64,000 nucleotides of DNA, from the NCBI RefSeq assembly GCF_017498525.1, contig NZ_CP071796.1:4030001-4094000 (forward strand). The letters are read 5' to 3'. This DNA is from Ottowia testudinis (GTDB taxonomy: Bacteria > Pseudomonadota > Gammaproteobacteria > Burkholderiales > Burkholderiaceae_C). This document shows positions 54,961 to 64,000 of the stretch, one piece after another. The first letter of the stretch is position 1; each line of letters begins with the position of its first letter. Position numbers and translations under genes: made by a program. The notes under the pieces were generated by a model. The model ran no database searches and was not told the DNA's origin. It saw nothing but the letters and a program-made list of their open reading frames with translations.

Positions 54961-56352
54961 ATGGCCAAGGACAAAAGCATCTACACCTGCAACGACTGCG
55001 GCGCCACCAGCCCGCGCTGGCTGGGCAAGTGCCCTGGCTGCGGGGCGTGGAACACGCTGGTCGAGAGCGTGGCCGAGGCGCCCGCCGCGCCAGGAAAGAA
55101 CCGCCTGGGCGCCAGCTTTGCCGCGCTGGCGCCGGCCAGCGAAGTGCAGCCGCTGTCGGCCATCGAGGCGGTGGACGTGGCGCGCACGCCCACCGGCCAG
55201 GGCGAGCTGGACCGCGTGCTGGGCGGCGGCATCGTGGAAGGCGGTGTGGTGCTGATTGGGGGCGACCCGGGCATCGGCAAATCGACGCTGCTGCTGCAAG
55301 CGGTGGATGCCTTGCAGCGCGCGGGCCTGCCGGCGCTCTACGTCACCGGCGAGGAAAGCGGCGCGCAGGTGGCGCTGCGGGCGCGGCGGCTGGGCATCAC
55401 CGGCTCACCGGTCGCCGTGCTGGCCGAGATTCAGCTTGAAAAAATCATAGCCACCCTCGCAAGCCAGCAGCCGGCCATCGCCGTGATCGACTCGATCCAG
55501 ACCGTGTACTCCGACCAGCTCACCAGCGCGCCGGGCAGCGTGTCGCAGGTGCGCGAGTGCGCCGCGCACCTGACGCGCTTTGCCAAAAGCAGCGGCACCG
55601 CCGTGGTGCTGGTCGGCCACGTCACCAAAGACGGCCAGTTGGCCGGCCCGCGCGTGCTGGAGCACATGGTGGACACGGTGCTGTACTTCGAGGGCGATAC
55701 GCACAGCAGCTTTCGCCTGATCCGCGCCATCAAGAACCGCTTTGGCGCCGTCAACGAAATCGGCGTGTTCGCCATGACCGAAAAAGGCCTGAAGGGCGTG
55801 AGCAACCCGAGCGCCATCTTCTTGAGCCAGCACGCGCAGCCCGTGCCCGGCAGCTGCGTCATGGTCACGCTGGAAGGCACGCGGCCGATGCTGGTGGAGA
55901 TTCAGGCGCTGGTGGACACGGGCGGTGTCAGCCCGCGCCGCCTGTCGGTGGGGCTGGAGCGCGACCGGCTGGCCATGCTGCTGGCGGTGCTGCACCAACA
56001 CGCCGGCGTGGCCACGGGCGATCAGGACGTGTTTGTCAACGCCGTGGGCGGCGTGCGCATCAGCGAACCGGCGGCCGATTTGGCGGTGATGCTGGCCATC
56101 ACCAGCAGCCTGCGCGGCAAGCCGCTGCCCAAGGGCTTCATCGCGTTTGGCGAAGTGGGCCTGGCGGGTGAGGTGCGCCCCGCCCCGCGCGGGCAGGAGC
56201 GCTTGAAAGAAGCCGCCAAGCTGGGCTTTTCCGTGGCCGTGGTGCCCAAGGCCAACGCGCCGAAGAAGGCGGACAAGGCATTCGAGGGCTTGACGATCCA
56301 CGCCGTGGAGCGGGTGGATGAGGCGATGGCGCTGGTGCGCGGGCTGGACTGA
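54961..56352 (+). CDS. radA: DNA repair protein RadA
   Basis: This 463-residue protein drives branch migration in recombination. An N-terminal zinc finger (YTCNDCGATSPRWLGKCPGC) is followed by a RecA-like ATPase with Walker A GGDPGIGKST (about 100-109), the RadA-specific KNRFG motif (KNRFGAVNEIG) and a C-terminal Lon-protease-like domain. Length is standard. ATG 54961 directly precedes the zinc finger, so upstream readings are not needed. Confidence 0.96.
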   Translation: MAKDKSIYTCNDCGATSPRWLGKCPGCGAWNTLVESVAEAPAAPGKNRLGASFAALAPASEVQPLSAIEAVDVARTPTGQGELDRVLGGGIVEGGVVLIGGDPGIGKSTLLLQAVDALQRAGLPALYVTGEESGAQVALRARRLGITGSPVAVLAEIQLEKIIATLASQQPAIAVIDSIQTVYSDQLTSAPGSVSQVRECAAHLTRFAKSSGTAVVLVGHVTKDGQLAGPRVLEHMVDTVLYFEGDTHSSFRLIRAIKNRFGAVNEIGVFAMTEKGLKGVSNPSAIFLSQHAQPVPGSCVMVTLEGTRPMLVEIQALVDTGGVSPRRLSVGLERDRLAMLLAVLHQHAGVATGDQDVFVNAVGGVRISEPAADLAVMLAITSSLRGKPLPKGFIAFGEVGLAGEVRPAPRGQERLKEAAKLGFSVAVVPKANAPKKADKAFEGLTIHAVERVDEAMALVRGLD

Positions 56353-56361
56353 GATTACTAT

Positions 56362-56414
56362 TATAAAAATAGCTGCTTGCGCTTGCCACATAAGCGCAAA
56401 CGGCCAATTTCGCT
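56362..56414 (+). repeat. Family A palindromic element, copy A11
   Basis: TTATAAAAATAGCTGCTTGC, GCTTGCCACATAAGCGCAAACGGCCAATT. It is well preserved and begins 10 bp after the radA stop, in the same direction. Confidence 0.8.
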
Positions 56415-56477
56415 TCATAAATTGGCGTTCTGGCGTCGTGACCGAACCGCCCGCTTCATTACAAAACCACGACTATT

Positions 56478-56507
56478 TCAACACTCTCATACGATTGTTG
56501 ATATAAT
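56478..56507 (+). promoter_or_regulatory. Predicted sigma-70 promoter of proVWX
   Basis: A perfect -10 hexamer TATAAT (56502-56507) follows a -35-like TCAACA (56478-56483, four of six matches) with 18 bp between. The surrounding DNA is unusually AT-rich. Transcription would begin near 56514, about 270 bp before proV. Confidence 0.6.
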
Positions 56508-56513
56508 GCTCGG

Positions 56514-56784
56514 CTTTCCAAACCCCCTTGCCGCGTTCTGAACGCGGCAGCAAGCGGGGTTTGCCGGGCGGTCTTGATCGCCCACCGTCCTTGGTGGACT
56601 TGCTGCGCGCCCCTTGCCGCACATCGCCCACCCGCGGGCTTCGCTTGAAGTCCGTGACGCAAATCCAAACCCGCAACCAGGCCTTGGCATCTGCACAGCC
56701 TCCCGTTGTCGGCGTCCTTGGCGTCGTCCTTGTAGCGCAGCACCTTGCCGTGGCCGGTTACACAAGAGAACCGGAGGAATCACC
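56514..56784 (+). promoter_or_regulatory. Long structured 5' leader of proVWX
   Basis: This stretch of about 270 bp has no supported ORF and several hairpins: GCCGCGTT-CTG-AACGCGGC (56530-56548) inside an outer AACCCC.../...GGGGTTT stem, GGGCG...CGCCC (about 56566-56583), and CCACCGTCCTTGGTGG (about 56583-56598). It could be an osmo- or metabolite-responsive leader or an attenuator. I cannot assign it to a known riboswitch class. GGAGG precedes GTG 56785. Confidence 0.5.
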
Positions 56785-58041
56785 GTGGCCAAGCAAATCG
56801 TGGTCGAACATCTGTTCAAGGTGTTCGGCGACGCCCCCGAGCGTGCCCTGACACTGGCGCGCCAGGGCCTGTCCAAACAGGACATCGTTCAGCAGAGCGG
56901 GCAATCCATCGGCGTGTTCGACGCCAGTTTCACCATCGAAGCGGGCGAGATCTTCGTCATCATGGGCCTGTCGGGCTCGGGCAAATCGACGCTGGTGCGC
57001 ATGTTCAACCGCCTGATCGAGCCCACCGCCGGGCGCATCGTGGTCGATGACGAAGACATCGCCCAGTACGACGAGCGCCAGCTGCGCGACTTTCGCCGCC
57101 GCCACATCAGCATGGTGTTTCAGTCGTTCGCGCTGCTGCCGCACTTGACGGTGCTGCAAAACACCGCCTTCGGGCTGGAGCTGGCCGGCGTGCCGCGCCA
57201 AGAGCGCGAAGCCGCCGCCCACGCCGCACTGGAGCAGGTGGGCCTGGCCGTGTGGGCCAGCAGCTACCCCGATGAGCTGTCGGGCGGCATGCAGCAGCGC
57301 GTGGGCCTGGCACGCGCGCTGGCGGCCGACCCGTCGATCCTGCTGATGGACGAAGCCTTCTCCGCACTCGACCCCATCATCCGCACCGAGATGCAGGACG
57401 AGCTGCTGCGCCTGCAGCAGATCAAGCGCCGCACCATCGTCTTCATCTCGCACGACCTGGACGAGGCCATGCGCATTGGCGACCACATCGCCATCATGAA
57501 AGACGGCCAGGTGGTGCAGGTGGGCACGCCGGAAGAAATTCTGCGCCGCCCGGCCGACGACTACGTGCGCCAGTTCGTGCGCGGGGTGGACCAGGCGGCC
57601 GTGTTCAAGGCCGGCGACATCGCGCGCAAGACGCAGGTGGAAGTGTCGGAAAGCCCCACGCGCGGCTGCCGCCCGGCCCTGAAGCGCCTGCAAGACCAGG
57701 ACCGCGAATGGGCCTACGTGGTTGATCCGGCGCACCGCTACCTGGGCGCCGTGTCGGCCGATTCGCTGCGCGCCGCGCTGCACGGGCATGAGGGCACGCT
57801 GGGGCTGAAGCACGCCTTTGTGCCCGCCGTGGCGCCGGTGCCGGCCGACACGCCCATCACCGAGCTGTACCGCCTGATGGTGGCGCAGCCCGCGCCGCTG
57901 CCCGTGGTGGCGAGCGACGGGCGCTTTCTGGGCACCGTGAGCAAGAACCGGCTGCTCACCTTCCTCGACCCCTACACCGACGCCGACGGCAACCCGCTGC
58001 CCGAGCCCGCCACCGCCGATGCCGACGCCGTGGCCGCCTGA
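56785..58041 (+). CDS. proV: Glycine betaine/proline ABC transporter ATPase ProV
   Basis: This 418-residue ATPase powers the osmoprotectant importer. Walker A is GLSGSGKST (about 63-71), the signature [15 protein letters not shown], Walker [15 protein letters not shown]-terminal tandem CBS domains (about 285-405), as in ProV/OpuAA, sense ionic strength. A family N-terminal helix precedes the ABC domain. The start is GTG 56785 after CGGAGGAA. It leads the proV-proW-proX operon. Confidence 0.95.
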   Translation: MAKQIVVEHLFKVFGDAPERALTLARQGLSKQDIVQQSGQSIGVFDASFTIEAGEIFVIMGLSGSGKSTLVRMFNRLIEPTAGRIVVDDEDIAQYDERQLRDFRRRHISMVFQSFALLPHLTVLQNTAFGLELAGVPRQEREAAAHAALEQVGLAVWASSYPDELSGGMQQRVGLARALAADPSILLMDEAFSALDPIIRTEMQDELLRLQQIKRRTIVFISHDLDEAMRIGDHIAIMKDGQVVQVGTPEEILRRPADDYVRQFVRGVDQAAVFKAGDIARKTQVEVSESPTRGCRPALKRLQDQDREWAYVVDPAHRYLGAVSADSLRAALHGHEGTLGLKHAFVPAVAPVPADTPITELYRLMVAQPAPLPVVASDGRFLGTVSKNRLLTFLDPYTDADGNPLPEPATADADAVAA

Positions 58042-58078
58042 AGCGCCGCCGCCGACCGAAATCATCCAGACACACCCC

Positions 58079-59314
58079 ATGAGTACAAGCACGACCTTCG
58101 TAGATCCCTACCAGGCGCCGCCCGCCGACGCCCACCCCGAATGGCTGGGCGGCCCCGCCGCCGTCACGCGCGACGTGAGCGGCGCTGCGGCGCCCGCCGA
58201 CTTTGCCGACCCCTACCAGGCGCCCCCGCCCGATGCCAGCCCGCAGTGGCTGGGCGGGCCCGAAGCGGTGACGCACGACGTCACCGCCACAGGCGACGGC
58301 CTGCTGTCGGCCGCCGACGCCGCCACCAGCGCCGCGCCTGCGGCCACCGGCACGCTGGCCCGCTGGTTCGACGGCGGCCTGCCGGTGCAGGACGGCATCA
58401 ACCGCGCGCTGGGCTGGTTCGTCGGCCAGTTCCGCCCCTCCTTCCAGGCGCTGCGCCAGCCGGTGGACGCGCTGCTGTCGGGCGTGGAGGCGGTGCTGCT
58501 GTACCCGCCCACGCTGGTGATGGTGGGTATTTTGTCGCTGCTGGCCTGGCAGCTGGCCGGCGCGCGCATGGCCGTGGCCACGGGGCTGTCGCTGCTGGTG
58601 CTGGGCCTGCTGGGCATCTGGGCCGAGTCGATGACCACGCTGTCGCTGGTGCTCACCGCGCTGTTCTTCTGCGTGCTGATCGGCCTGCCGCTGGGCATTG
58701 GCCTGGCGCGCAGCGAGCGCGCCAACCAGCTGGTGCGCCCGCTGCTGGACGCCATGCAGACCACGCCCGCCTTCGTCTACCTGGTGCCGGTGGTGATGCT
58801 GTTTGGCATCGGCAACGTGCCGGGCGTCATCGTCACCATCATCTTTGCGCTGCCGCCGCTGGTGCGCCTGACCAACTTAGGGATACGCCAGGTGCGGCCC
58901 GATTTGATTGAGGCCGCGCAGGCCTATGGCGCCTCGCCGTGGCAATTGCTGACGCGCGTGCAGCTGCCGCTGGCCATGCCGTCCATCATGGCCGGCATCA
59001 ACCAGACGCTGATGCTGAGCCTGTCGATGGTCGTCATTGCCTCGATGATTGCCGTGGGCGGGCTGGGCCTGATGGTGCTGCGCGGCATTGGCCGGCTCGA
59101 CATGGGGCTGGCCACCGTGGGGGGCTTAGGGATAGTGATCCTCGCCATCGTGCTGGACCGCCTGACGCAGGCGCTGACCCACACCGACCGCCACGCCGCC
59201 GCCTGGCACCAGCGCGGCCCCGTGGGCCTGCTGCGCCGCCTGGCCGGCGGCGTGCGCGCCAACGCCACCGTCGCCGCTACACCCCAAGCCGGCGCCGCTG
59301 CCGCTGCGGCCTGA
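58079..59314 (+). CDS. proW: Glycine betaine/proline ABC transporter permease ProW
   Basis: This 411-residue permease has a long hydrophilic N terminus (1-95), then about seven helices. The EAA loop is [17 protein letters not shown]. The N terminus holds a tandem duplication of about 40 residues: [18 protein letters not shown] at about 10-27 and [18 protein letters not shown] at about 44-61, each followed by an AVT-DV element. ATG 58079 lies 37 bp after the proV stop. Confidence 0.93.
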   Translation: MSTSTTFVDPYQAPPADAHPEWLGGPAAVTRDVSGAAAPADFADPYQAPPPDASPQWLGGPEAVTHDVTATGDGLLSAADAATSAAPAATGTLARWFDGGLPVQDGINRALGWFVGQFRPSFQALRQPVDALLSGVEAVLLYPPTLVMVGILSLLAWQLAGARMAVATGLSLLVLGLLGIWAESMTTLSLVLTALFFCVLIGLPLGIGLARSERANQLVRPLLDAMQTTPAFVYLVPVVMLFGIGNVPGVIVTIIFALPPLVRLTNLGIRQVRPDLIEAAQAYGASPWQLLTRVQLPLAMPSIMAGINQTLMLSLSMVVIASMIAVGGLGLMVLRGIGRLDMGLATVGGLGIVILAIVLDRLTQALTHTDRHAAAWHQRGPVGLLRRLAGGVRANATVAATPQAGAAAAAA

Positions 59315-59351
59315 CGCCGCGGCCCTTTCAGAACACAAGGAATTCATCCCC

Positions 59352-60395
59352 ATGACATTTGCAGTCACCTCACACTTCACCCCGCGCGCCTGGCGCCGCC
59401 TGGCCGCTGGCGCGCTGGCGGCCCTGGCCTTCATCGGCGCGCCCGCCCTGGCCGCCGCCGACCCGCAACTGCCCGGCAAGAGCATCACGGTGCAGCCCAT
59501 CAAAAGCTCAATCGCCGAGGAAACCTTTCAGACCCTGCTGGTCATGAAAGCCCTGCAGCGGCTGGGCTACGACGTCAAGCCGATGCGCGAGGTTGAATAC
59601 GCCACCGGGCACCTGGCGCTGTCCAACGGCGACGCCACCTTTCTGGCCAGCCACTGGGACCCGCTGCACGATAACTACTACGCCAACTCCGGCGGCGACG
59701 CCAAGCTGTGGCGCGACAACACCTATTCGGCCGGCGCCATCCAGGGCTACCTGGTGGACAAGAAAACCGCTGACGCGCACGGCATCACCAACCTGAGCCA
59801 GCTGGCCGACCCCAAGATCGCAGCGCTGTTCGACGCCAATGACGACGGCAAGGCCGACCTGACCGGCTGCACCCCCGGCTGGGGCTGCGAGGCGCAAATC
59901 GAGGCGCAACTCACCGCCTACAAGCTGCGCGATACGGTGACCCACGTCACCGGCAACTATTCGGCCCTGATCGCCGACGTGATCCAGCGTTACAAGACCG
60001 GACAGCCGGTGCTGTATTTCACCTGGACGCCGTACTGGGTCAGTTCCGTGCTGGTGCCGGGCCGCGACGTGACCTGGCTGCAAGTGCCCTTCTCGGCCCT
60101 GCCCGGCGCGCAGGCGGGGCAGGACACCGCGCTGCCCAACGGCCGCAACTACGGCGCGGTGATCAACCACCAGCGCATCGTCGCCAACCGCGCCTTCGTC
60201 GAGGCCAACCCGGCGGCCAAAAAGCTGTTCTCCGTCATGCAACTGCCGGTGGGCGACATCACGGCGCAGAACAACGCGATGAACGAAGGCGCCGCCTCCG
60301 AGCGCGACATCGAGCGCCACGCCGAGGGCTGGATCAAGGCGCACCAGACGCTGTTCGACAGCTGGATTGAGGCGGCGGCCAAGGCCGCGCGCTGA
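59352..60395 (+). CDS. proX: Glycine betaine-binding periplasmic protein ProX
   Basis: This 347-residue substrate-binding protein has a signal peptide ending PALAAAD. Aromatic-cage residues are in [11 protein letters not shown] and YFTWTPYW. The paired-Cys element GCTPGWGCE is typical of ProX and holds a disulfide. It captures glycine betaine or proline betaine for ProVW. ATG 59352 lies 37 bp after proW. Confidence 0.95.
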   Translation: MTFAVTSHFTPRAWRRLAAGALAALAFIGAPALAAADPQLPGKSITVQPIKSSIAEETFQTLLVMKALQRLGYDVKPMREVEYATGHLALSNGDATFLASHWDPLHDNYYANSGGDAKLWRDNTYSAGAIQGYLVDKKTADAHGITNLSQLADPKIAALFDANDDGKADLTGCTPGWGCEAQIEAQLTAYKLRDTVTHVTGNYSALIADVIQRYKTGQPVLYFTWTPYWVSSVLVPGRDVTWLQVPFSALPGAQAGQDTALPNGRNYGAVINHQRIVANRAFVEANPAAKKLFSVMQLPVGDITAQNNAMNEGAASERDIERHAEGWIKAHQTLFDSWIEAAAKAAR

Positions 60396-60402
60396 TCAAT
60401 TA

Positions 60403-60463
60403 ATTTTGATAGCTGCTTGCGCTTGATTGGCGCGGGGAAGCGGCCAGTTTGACCTAAAAATCG
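60403..60463 (+). repeat. Family A palindromic element, copy A12
   Basis: AATTTTGATAGCTGCTTGCG, CTTGATTGGCGCGGGGAAGCGGCCAGTTTGA. It begins 8 bp after the proX stop, in the same direction. Its right arm is diverged like that of A10. Confidence 0.75.
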
Positions 60464-60496
60464 GGGCTGCAACCGCACCGCGAGACAATTCAAACC

Positions 60497-60931
60497 ATGA
60501 CTTGGCAACGCATCCTCACTCTCCTGGCCGCCATCGCCCTGGGGGCCCTCGCCTGGCGCGCCGGCGGCTGGGCCGGGCTGGCGCTGCTGGCCAGCGGCCT
60601 GGTGCTGTGGTTCATGCTGAACTACACGCGCATCGTCACCATCATGAAGCGCGCCGCCGACCGGCCCATCGGCCACGTTGACAGCGCCGTGATGCTGAAC
60701 GCACGGCTGAAGCCCAAAATGCCGCTGCTGAACGTGATCGGCCTGACGCGCGCGCTGGGCGAGCGCCTGTCGCCCGACGGTGCCGAGCCCGAGGTCTACC
60801 GCTGGCGCGATGCCGGCGATTCGCACGTCACGGCCGAGTTCGAAAACGGCCGGCTGGCGCGCTGGCAGCTGGCGCGCCCGACGGGCGAGGCCGCGCCCGC
60901 CGGCACGCCCGCGCCCGGCGCCGCGTCTTAG
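60497..60931 (+). CDS. Hypothetical two-helix membrane protein
   Basis: This 144-residue protein has two N-terminal helices (RILTLLAAIALGALAW and GLALLASGLVLWFML) followed by a soluble domain of about 95 residues with basic (NYTRIVTIMKRAADRP) and acidic stretches. I do not recognise the family. It lies just upstream of ilvE, 54 bp from its ATG, in the same direction. Confidence 0.72.
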   Translation: MTWQRILTLLAAIALGALAWRAGGWAGLALLASGLVLWFMLNYTRIVTIMKRAADRPIGHVDSAVMLNARLKPKMPLLNVIGLTRALGERLSPDGAEPEVYRWRDAGDSHVTAEFENGRLARWQLARPTGEAAPAGTPAPGAAS

Positions 60932-60985
60932 AATTGGCGTTTGCGCCAGGCCCGGCGCTCGACCGCTGACTTCAGGACCTTTCCC

Positions 60986-61924
60986 ATGAGCACTCCCCCC
61001 CTCTCCATGGCCGACCGCGACGGCCAGATCTGGTTCGACGGCCAGCTGGTCGACTGGCGCGACGCCAAGATCCACGTGCTGACGCACACGCTGCACTACG
61101 GCTGCGGCGCGTTCGAGGGGGTGCGGGCCTATAACACGGTCAATGGCACGGCGATCTTCCGGCTGCAGGAGCACACCCAGCGCCTGTTCAACAGCGCCAA
61201 GATCCTGCGCATGAAAATCCCGTTCACGCCCGAGCAGGTGAACGAGGCGCAGAAGGAAGTGGTGCGCGTGAACCAGCTGGAGAGCTGCTACCTGCGCCCG
61301 CTGACCTGGATCGGCTCCGAAAAGCTGGGCGTGTCACCCAAGGGCAACACCATCCACCTGATGGTTGCCGCCTGGGCCTGGGGTGCCTACCTGGGCGAAG
61401 AGGGCATGCGGCGCGGCATCCGCGTCAAGACCAGCAGCTACACGCGCCACCACGTCAACATCACGATGACGCAGGCCAAGGCCGTGAGCAACTACAGCAA
61501 CTCGATCCTGGCCAACATGGAGGCGCTGGACGACGGCTACGACGAGGCCCTGCTGCTCGATTCGGCCGGCTTCGTGAGCGAAGGCGCGGGCGAGAACGTG
61601 TTCCTCATCAAGGACGGCGTGGTCTACACGCCCGATCTGTCGGCGGGTGCGCTGAACGGCATCACGCGCAACACGGTGCTGCACATCTGCAAGGATCTGG
61701 GGCTGGAGCTGGTGCAAAAGCGCATCACGCGAGACGAGTGCTACATCGCCGACGAGATGTTCTTCACCGGCACCGCGGCCGAGGTCACGCCCATCCGCGA
61801 ACTCGACCGCGTGCAGATCGGCGAAGGCCAGCGTGGCCCGGTGACCGAAAAAATCCAGAGCGCCTTCTTCGACATCGTGAACGGCCGCAACCCCAAGTAC
61901 GCCCATTGGCTGACCAAGGTCTGA
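60986..61924 (+). CDS. ilvE: Branched-chain amino acid aminotransferase IlvE
   Basis: This 312-residue PLP enzyme transfers amino groups between glutamate and the keto acids of Leu, Ile and Val. It is of fold type IV, with HYGCGAFEGVRAY near residue 35, the PLP Lys in TQAKAVSNYSNSILA (about residue 159), and the phosphate-binding GALNGITRNTV. Length is standard. ATG 60986 is chosen. The zinc-finger gene starts 11 bp on. Confidence 0.95.
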   Translation: MSTPPLSMADRDGQIWFDGQLVDWRDAKIHVLTHTLHYGCGAFEGVRAYNTVNGTAIFRLQEHTQRLFNSAKILRMKIPFTPEQVNEAQKEVVRVNQLESCYLRPLTWIGSEKLGVSPKGNTIHLMVAAWAWGAYLGEEGMRRGIRVKTSSYTRHHVNITMTQAKAVSNYSNSILANMEALDDGYDEALLLDSAGFVSEGAGENVFLIKDGVVYTPDLSAGALNGITRNTVLHICKDLGLELVQKRITRDECYIADEMFFTGTAAEVTPIRELDRVQIGEGQRGPVTEKIQSAFFDIVNGRNPKYAHWLTKV

Positions 61925-61935
61925 AGGAGCACGCC

Positions 61936-62142
61936 ATGAGCACGCAGCAAGCCGTCGAACTGCTGGCCAAGGACCTGACCCCGGCCGGCGAAACCTATTG
62001 CCCCAACCCCAAGGCCGGCATGAAGATCTGGAACACCCACCCGCGCGTGTTCCTGAATTTGTCGGAGGGTGAGGCCAAGTGCCCGTATTGCGGCACGCTT
62101 TATCGCTTGAAGTCAGGTGAAGTCGCACGCGCAAGCCACTGA
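61936..62142 (+). CDS. Small CHCC zinc-finger protein
   Basis: This 68-residue protein has a single zinc-finger of the zf-CHCC type, with ligands Cys in TYCPNP, His in WNTHPRV and the pair CPYC. Related small proteins include mitochondrial complex I subunit NDUFS6-like zinc domains; the bacterial role is unknown. It is co-directional with ilvE (AAGGAG before ATG 61936). Confidence 0.88.
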   Translation: MSTQQAVELLAKDLTPAGETYCPNPKAGMKIWNTHPRVFLNLSEGEAKCPYCGTLYRLKSGEVARASH

Positions 62143-62220
62143 AGCCCTGGCCCCCGTCTGCACGGGCAGGACGGCGGAGGAGGTGATGCCTGCACGGCCT
62201 TGGATGTCCGCAGGGAAAAG

Positions 62221-63336
62221 ATGCAATCGCAGGCACGGACTGGACTGAAAGTGCTTCACTTTGTGACCGGAGGCTTCTCCGGCGCCACACAGGTGGCGAT
62301 TGATCTCTGCCAAGCCGCGCAGCGCACGCCAGGCATGGAGGTGATGCTGGTGCTGCGCCGCAAGCGCGGCACCACGCCGGAGCGGGTGCAGGCGCTGCGG
62401 GCGCAGGGGCTGCAAGTGCGCGTGGTGTCCAACTGGCTGCATGCGCTCACCGTTTGGGAGCTGCGTCGGATCATCCGCGCCTGGCGGCCCGACGTCGTGT
62501 TCGCGCACGGATTCAGCGACCACATCTGGGGCCGGCGGGCGGCGGTGGCCGAGAGCGTGCCCTGCATCTTCCATGTCGAACACAATTCGCGCGAACGCTA
62601 CACGCGGCGGCGCCTGGCCCAGGCACTGGCGCTGGCGCCGGCGACGCGGGCCAGCATCGGCGTTTCCGAGGGTGTGCGCACCAGCCTGATCGAGCGCGGC
62701 TTTCCGCCCGAAAAATGCCTGGCCATTCCCAACGGCATTGCCACCGAACGCTTTCCCGACAGCCTGCTGCCCGCGCGCTGGCCGGAGCGGCGGCCGGCCA
62801 TCCTGATGGCGTCGCGCTTTGCACGCCAAAAAGACCACGACAGCCTGATTCGCGCCTTGGCTCTGCTGCGTGAACAAGGCCTGACACCCGACTTGCATCT
62901 GGCGGGCGGCGGCAGCCAGCGGCGGCTGCGCCACGCCCAGGCGCTGGCGCGGCGCCTGGGCTTGCAGGCGCAAGTCCATTTCCTGGGCAATGTGGCCGAC
63001 TTGCCCCAGCGTCTCGCGGCGACGCGGATCTTCGTGCTGTCCACCCATTGGGAAGGGATGCCGCTGGCGCTGGTGGAAGCCATGGCGGCGGGCTGCGCCT
63101 GCATCGGCACCGATGTGCTGGGCGTGCGCGAGGTCATCGAGCATGGCCGCACGGGGCTGCTGGTGCCGCCAGAGGATGCGCCGGCGCTCGCGGCCGCGCT
63201 GCAGCGCTTGCTGCACGACGCGGCGCTGGCCGAGCAGCTCGGACAGGCCGCGCGCCAACAAGCCCTGGCCGCCCATGGGCGGGAACTGATGTGGCAGCGT
63301 TACCAAACCCTGCTCTTCGCCGAGAACATGGCATGA
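62221..63336 (+). CDS. Glycosyltransferase family 4 protein
   Basis: This 371-residue GT-B enzyme has an N-terminal acceptor domain (VLHFVTGGFSGATQVAIDL) and a C-terminal donor domain with HWEGMPLALVEAMAAGCACIGTDVLGVREVI, which includes the E(x7)E-type motif (E-GMPLALVE). It probably adds a sugar during lipopolysaccharide or O-chain assembly. ATG 62221 follows AGGGAAA; TTG 62200 is an alternative. Its stop overlaps the next ATG (ATGA). Confidence 0.9.
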   Translation: MQSQARTGLKVLHFVTGGFSGATQVAIDLCQAAQRTPGMEVMLVLRRKRGTTPERVQALRAQGLQVRVVSNWLHALTVWELRRIIRAWRPDVVFAHGFSDHIWGRRAAVAESVPCIFHVEHNSRERYTRRRLAQALALAPATRASIGVSEGVRTSLIERGFPPEKCLAIPNGIATERFPDSLLPARWPERRPAILMASRFARQKDHDSLIRALALLREQGLTPDLHLAGGGSQRRLRHAQALARRLGLQAQVHFLGNVADLPQRLAATRIFVLSTHWEGMPLALVEAMAAGCACIGTDVLGVREVIEHGRTGLLVPPEDAPALAAALQRLLHDAALAEQLGQAARQQALAAHGRELMWQRYQTLLFAENMA

Positions 63337-64000
63337 CGCGGCGCGACAAGATCATCCAGTTGGCGGTGCGCGGCAACACCGCGGCCGCCTTTCTGCTGCC
63401 GGCACTGGCGTTGTGGGTGCCCTCGGGGTATTCCTATGCCGCGCTGCTGATGCTGCTCGGGGCTGTGTGCTTCGCGCCCGCCTGGTTGCGGCACAAGCCC
63501 GACCGCGCCACGTGGGGGCTGGCCATGCTGATGGTGGGCATGGGTTGCATGTGGTTCATGCTGACGGTCGACACCGGTGTGAACCGCTGGGACAAGGGCC
63601 TGAAGTGGCTTCTGGGCGCATGGTGTCTTTTGTATTTGACCGCCTGTCCGCCGCGCCCGCAAGCATTTCTGGCGGGCTTGCCGATCGGCTGCGCCGGCAT
63701 GGGCTTGCTGGCCTTGTGGCAGGTCTGGGGCTTGGGAATGGAGCGTGCCACGGGCTACACCAATGCCATTCAGTGGGGCAATCTGGCCTTGTTGTTGGCC
63801 TGCCTGAATGCCGTATCGCTCGCGGTTTTCTGGCGTCAGCACGGCGCACTCTGGCGCGCCGGGATGGCGCTGGCCGTGACGTTGAGCTTGGCCGCCTCGC
63901 TGCTGTCGCAATCGCGGGGGGGCTGGCTGGCGCTCGCGGCGATCTTCCCGCTGTGGTTGTGGCTGACGTGGCGTTTGCGCCGCCGCGTGTTCGGGCGTTT
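63333..64000 (+). CDS. O-antigen-ligase-like membrane protein (3' partial)
   Basis: This frame starts at ATG 63333, overlapping the glycosyltransferase stop, and runs open to the window end, giving 222 residues. It has about seven hydrophobic helices and SQSRGGWLALAAI, a stretch typical of O-antigen ligase/polymerase (Wzy/WaaL) proteins. With the preceding glycosyltransferase it marks a glycan assembly cluster. The remainder lies outside the window. Confidence 0.78.
   Translation, partial: MTRRDKIIQLAVRGNTAAAFLLPALALWVPSGYSYAALLMLLGAVCFAPAWLRHKPDRATWGLAMLMVGMGCMWFMLTVDTGVNRWDKGLKWLLGAWCLLYLTACPPRPQAFLAGLPIGCAGMGLLALWQVWGLGMERATGYTNAIQWGNLALLLACLNAVSLAVFWRQHGALWRAGMALAVTLSLAASLLSQSRGGWLALAAIFPLWLWLTWRLRRRVFGR

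Noticed and set aside
55420-55485. A further in-gene family A copy within radA
   Set aside because: AAAAAATCATAGCC looks superficially similar, but the arms and spacing are missing and the peptide matches the usual RadA sequence.
56514-56784. 6S RNA, 4.5S RNA or RNase P RNA in the proV leader
   Set aside because: The 4.5S and RNase P core sequences are absent, and the ends do not pair as in 6S RNA. It is kept only as a structured leader.

Overview
The window is 64 kb of chromosome from a high-GC betaproteobacterium, most likely a member of the Comamonadaceae (Burkholderiales). I infer this from the housekeeping genes: a PhaM-type polyhydroxyalkanoate granule protein, a DUF3567 protein, the rsmI/yraN/SIS/BON cluster, and pilT-pilU beside yggS. 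The lineage call is inference; no search was run. Nearly all the DNA is coding. I see no rRNA, tRNA, CRISPR array, transposase or phage gene. Both ends cut genes: a histidine kinase on the left and an O-antigen-ligase-like membrane protein on the right.

Layout. 1-3.6 kb: a redox-type two-component system (a sensor kinase with a CxxCH haem motif and a sigma-54 activator) followed by a hemerythrin. 3.6-15 kb: general metabolism and envelope genes (GMC oxidoreductase, 3-hydroxybutyryl-CoA dehydrogenase, Ohr, ion channel, DsbD-like reductase, DUF411 protein, a broken metal-sensor kinase, an MFS-acyltransferase fusion, a ceramidase-like protein, an XRE regulator). 15-17.6 kb: a FIST protein with a small partner, and a frameshifted phaM. 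17.6-23.1 kb: a tightly coupled iron-uptake operon (TonB receptor, PepSY protein, TonB, ExbB, ExbD). 23.3-32.4 kb: a one-direction copper module. In transcription order it holds a DUF2946 protein, SCO, PCu(A)C chaperone, LTxxQ lipoprotein, a second DUF2946 protein, a Crp/Fnr regulator, MbnP, the di-haem enzyme MbnH, an OprC-like copper receptor and an uncharacterised lipoprotein. 32.4-42.2 kb: mixed metabolism, including a Schlafen/AlbA-type ATP-binding protein, acyl-CoA enzymes and purU. 42.4-49.7 kb: yggS, pilT, pilU, a 3-hydroxyisobutyrate-dehydrogenase-family enzyme, a BON lipoprotein, a SIS protein, yraN and rsmI. 49.8-56.4 kb: an SpmA-SpmB fusion, UPF0149/SEC-C, nitronate monooxygenase, an MFS transporter and radA. 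56.5-60.4 kb: a proVWX glycine betaine importer with a long structured leader. 60.5-64 kb: a small membrane protein, ilvE, a zinc-finger protein, and the start of a glycan-assembly cluster.

The most unusual content is repeats. Four families of short palindromic or hairpin elements are dispersed through the window. Family A (about 50 bp, core ATAGCTGCTTGCGC...CAAGCGC) sits mostly just after stop codons, and divergent copies also appear to lie inside five genes, all on the coding strand and four in the same reading frame. Family B (about 120 bp, core GGCCTGCTCCGCGGCC), family C (long hairpins of GACGCAGAG-like units) and family D (CCCTCCCCC/GGGGGAGGG hairpins) account for most of the remaining intergenic DNA. 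Two D elements lie inside the 5' end of mbnH.
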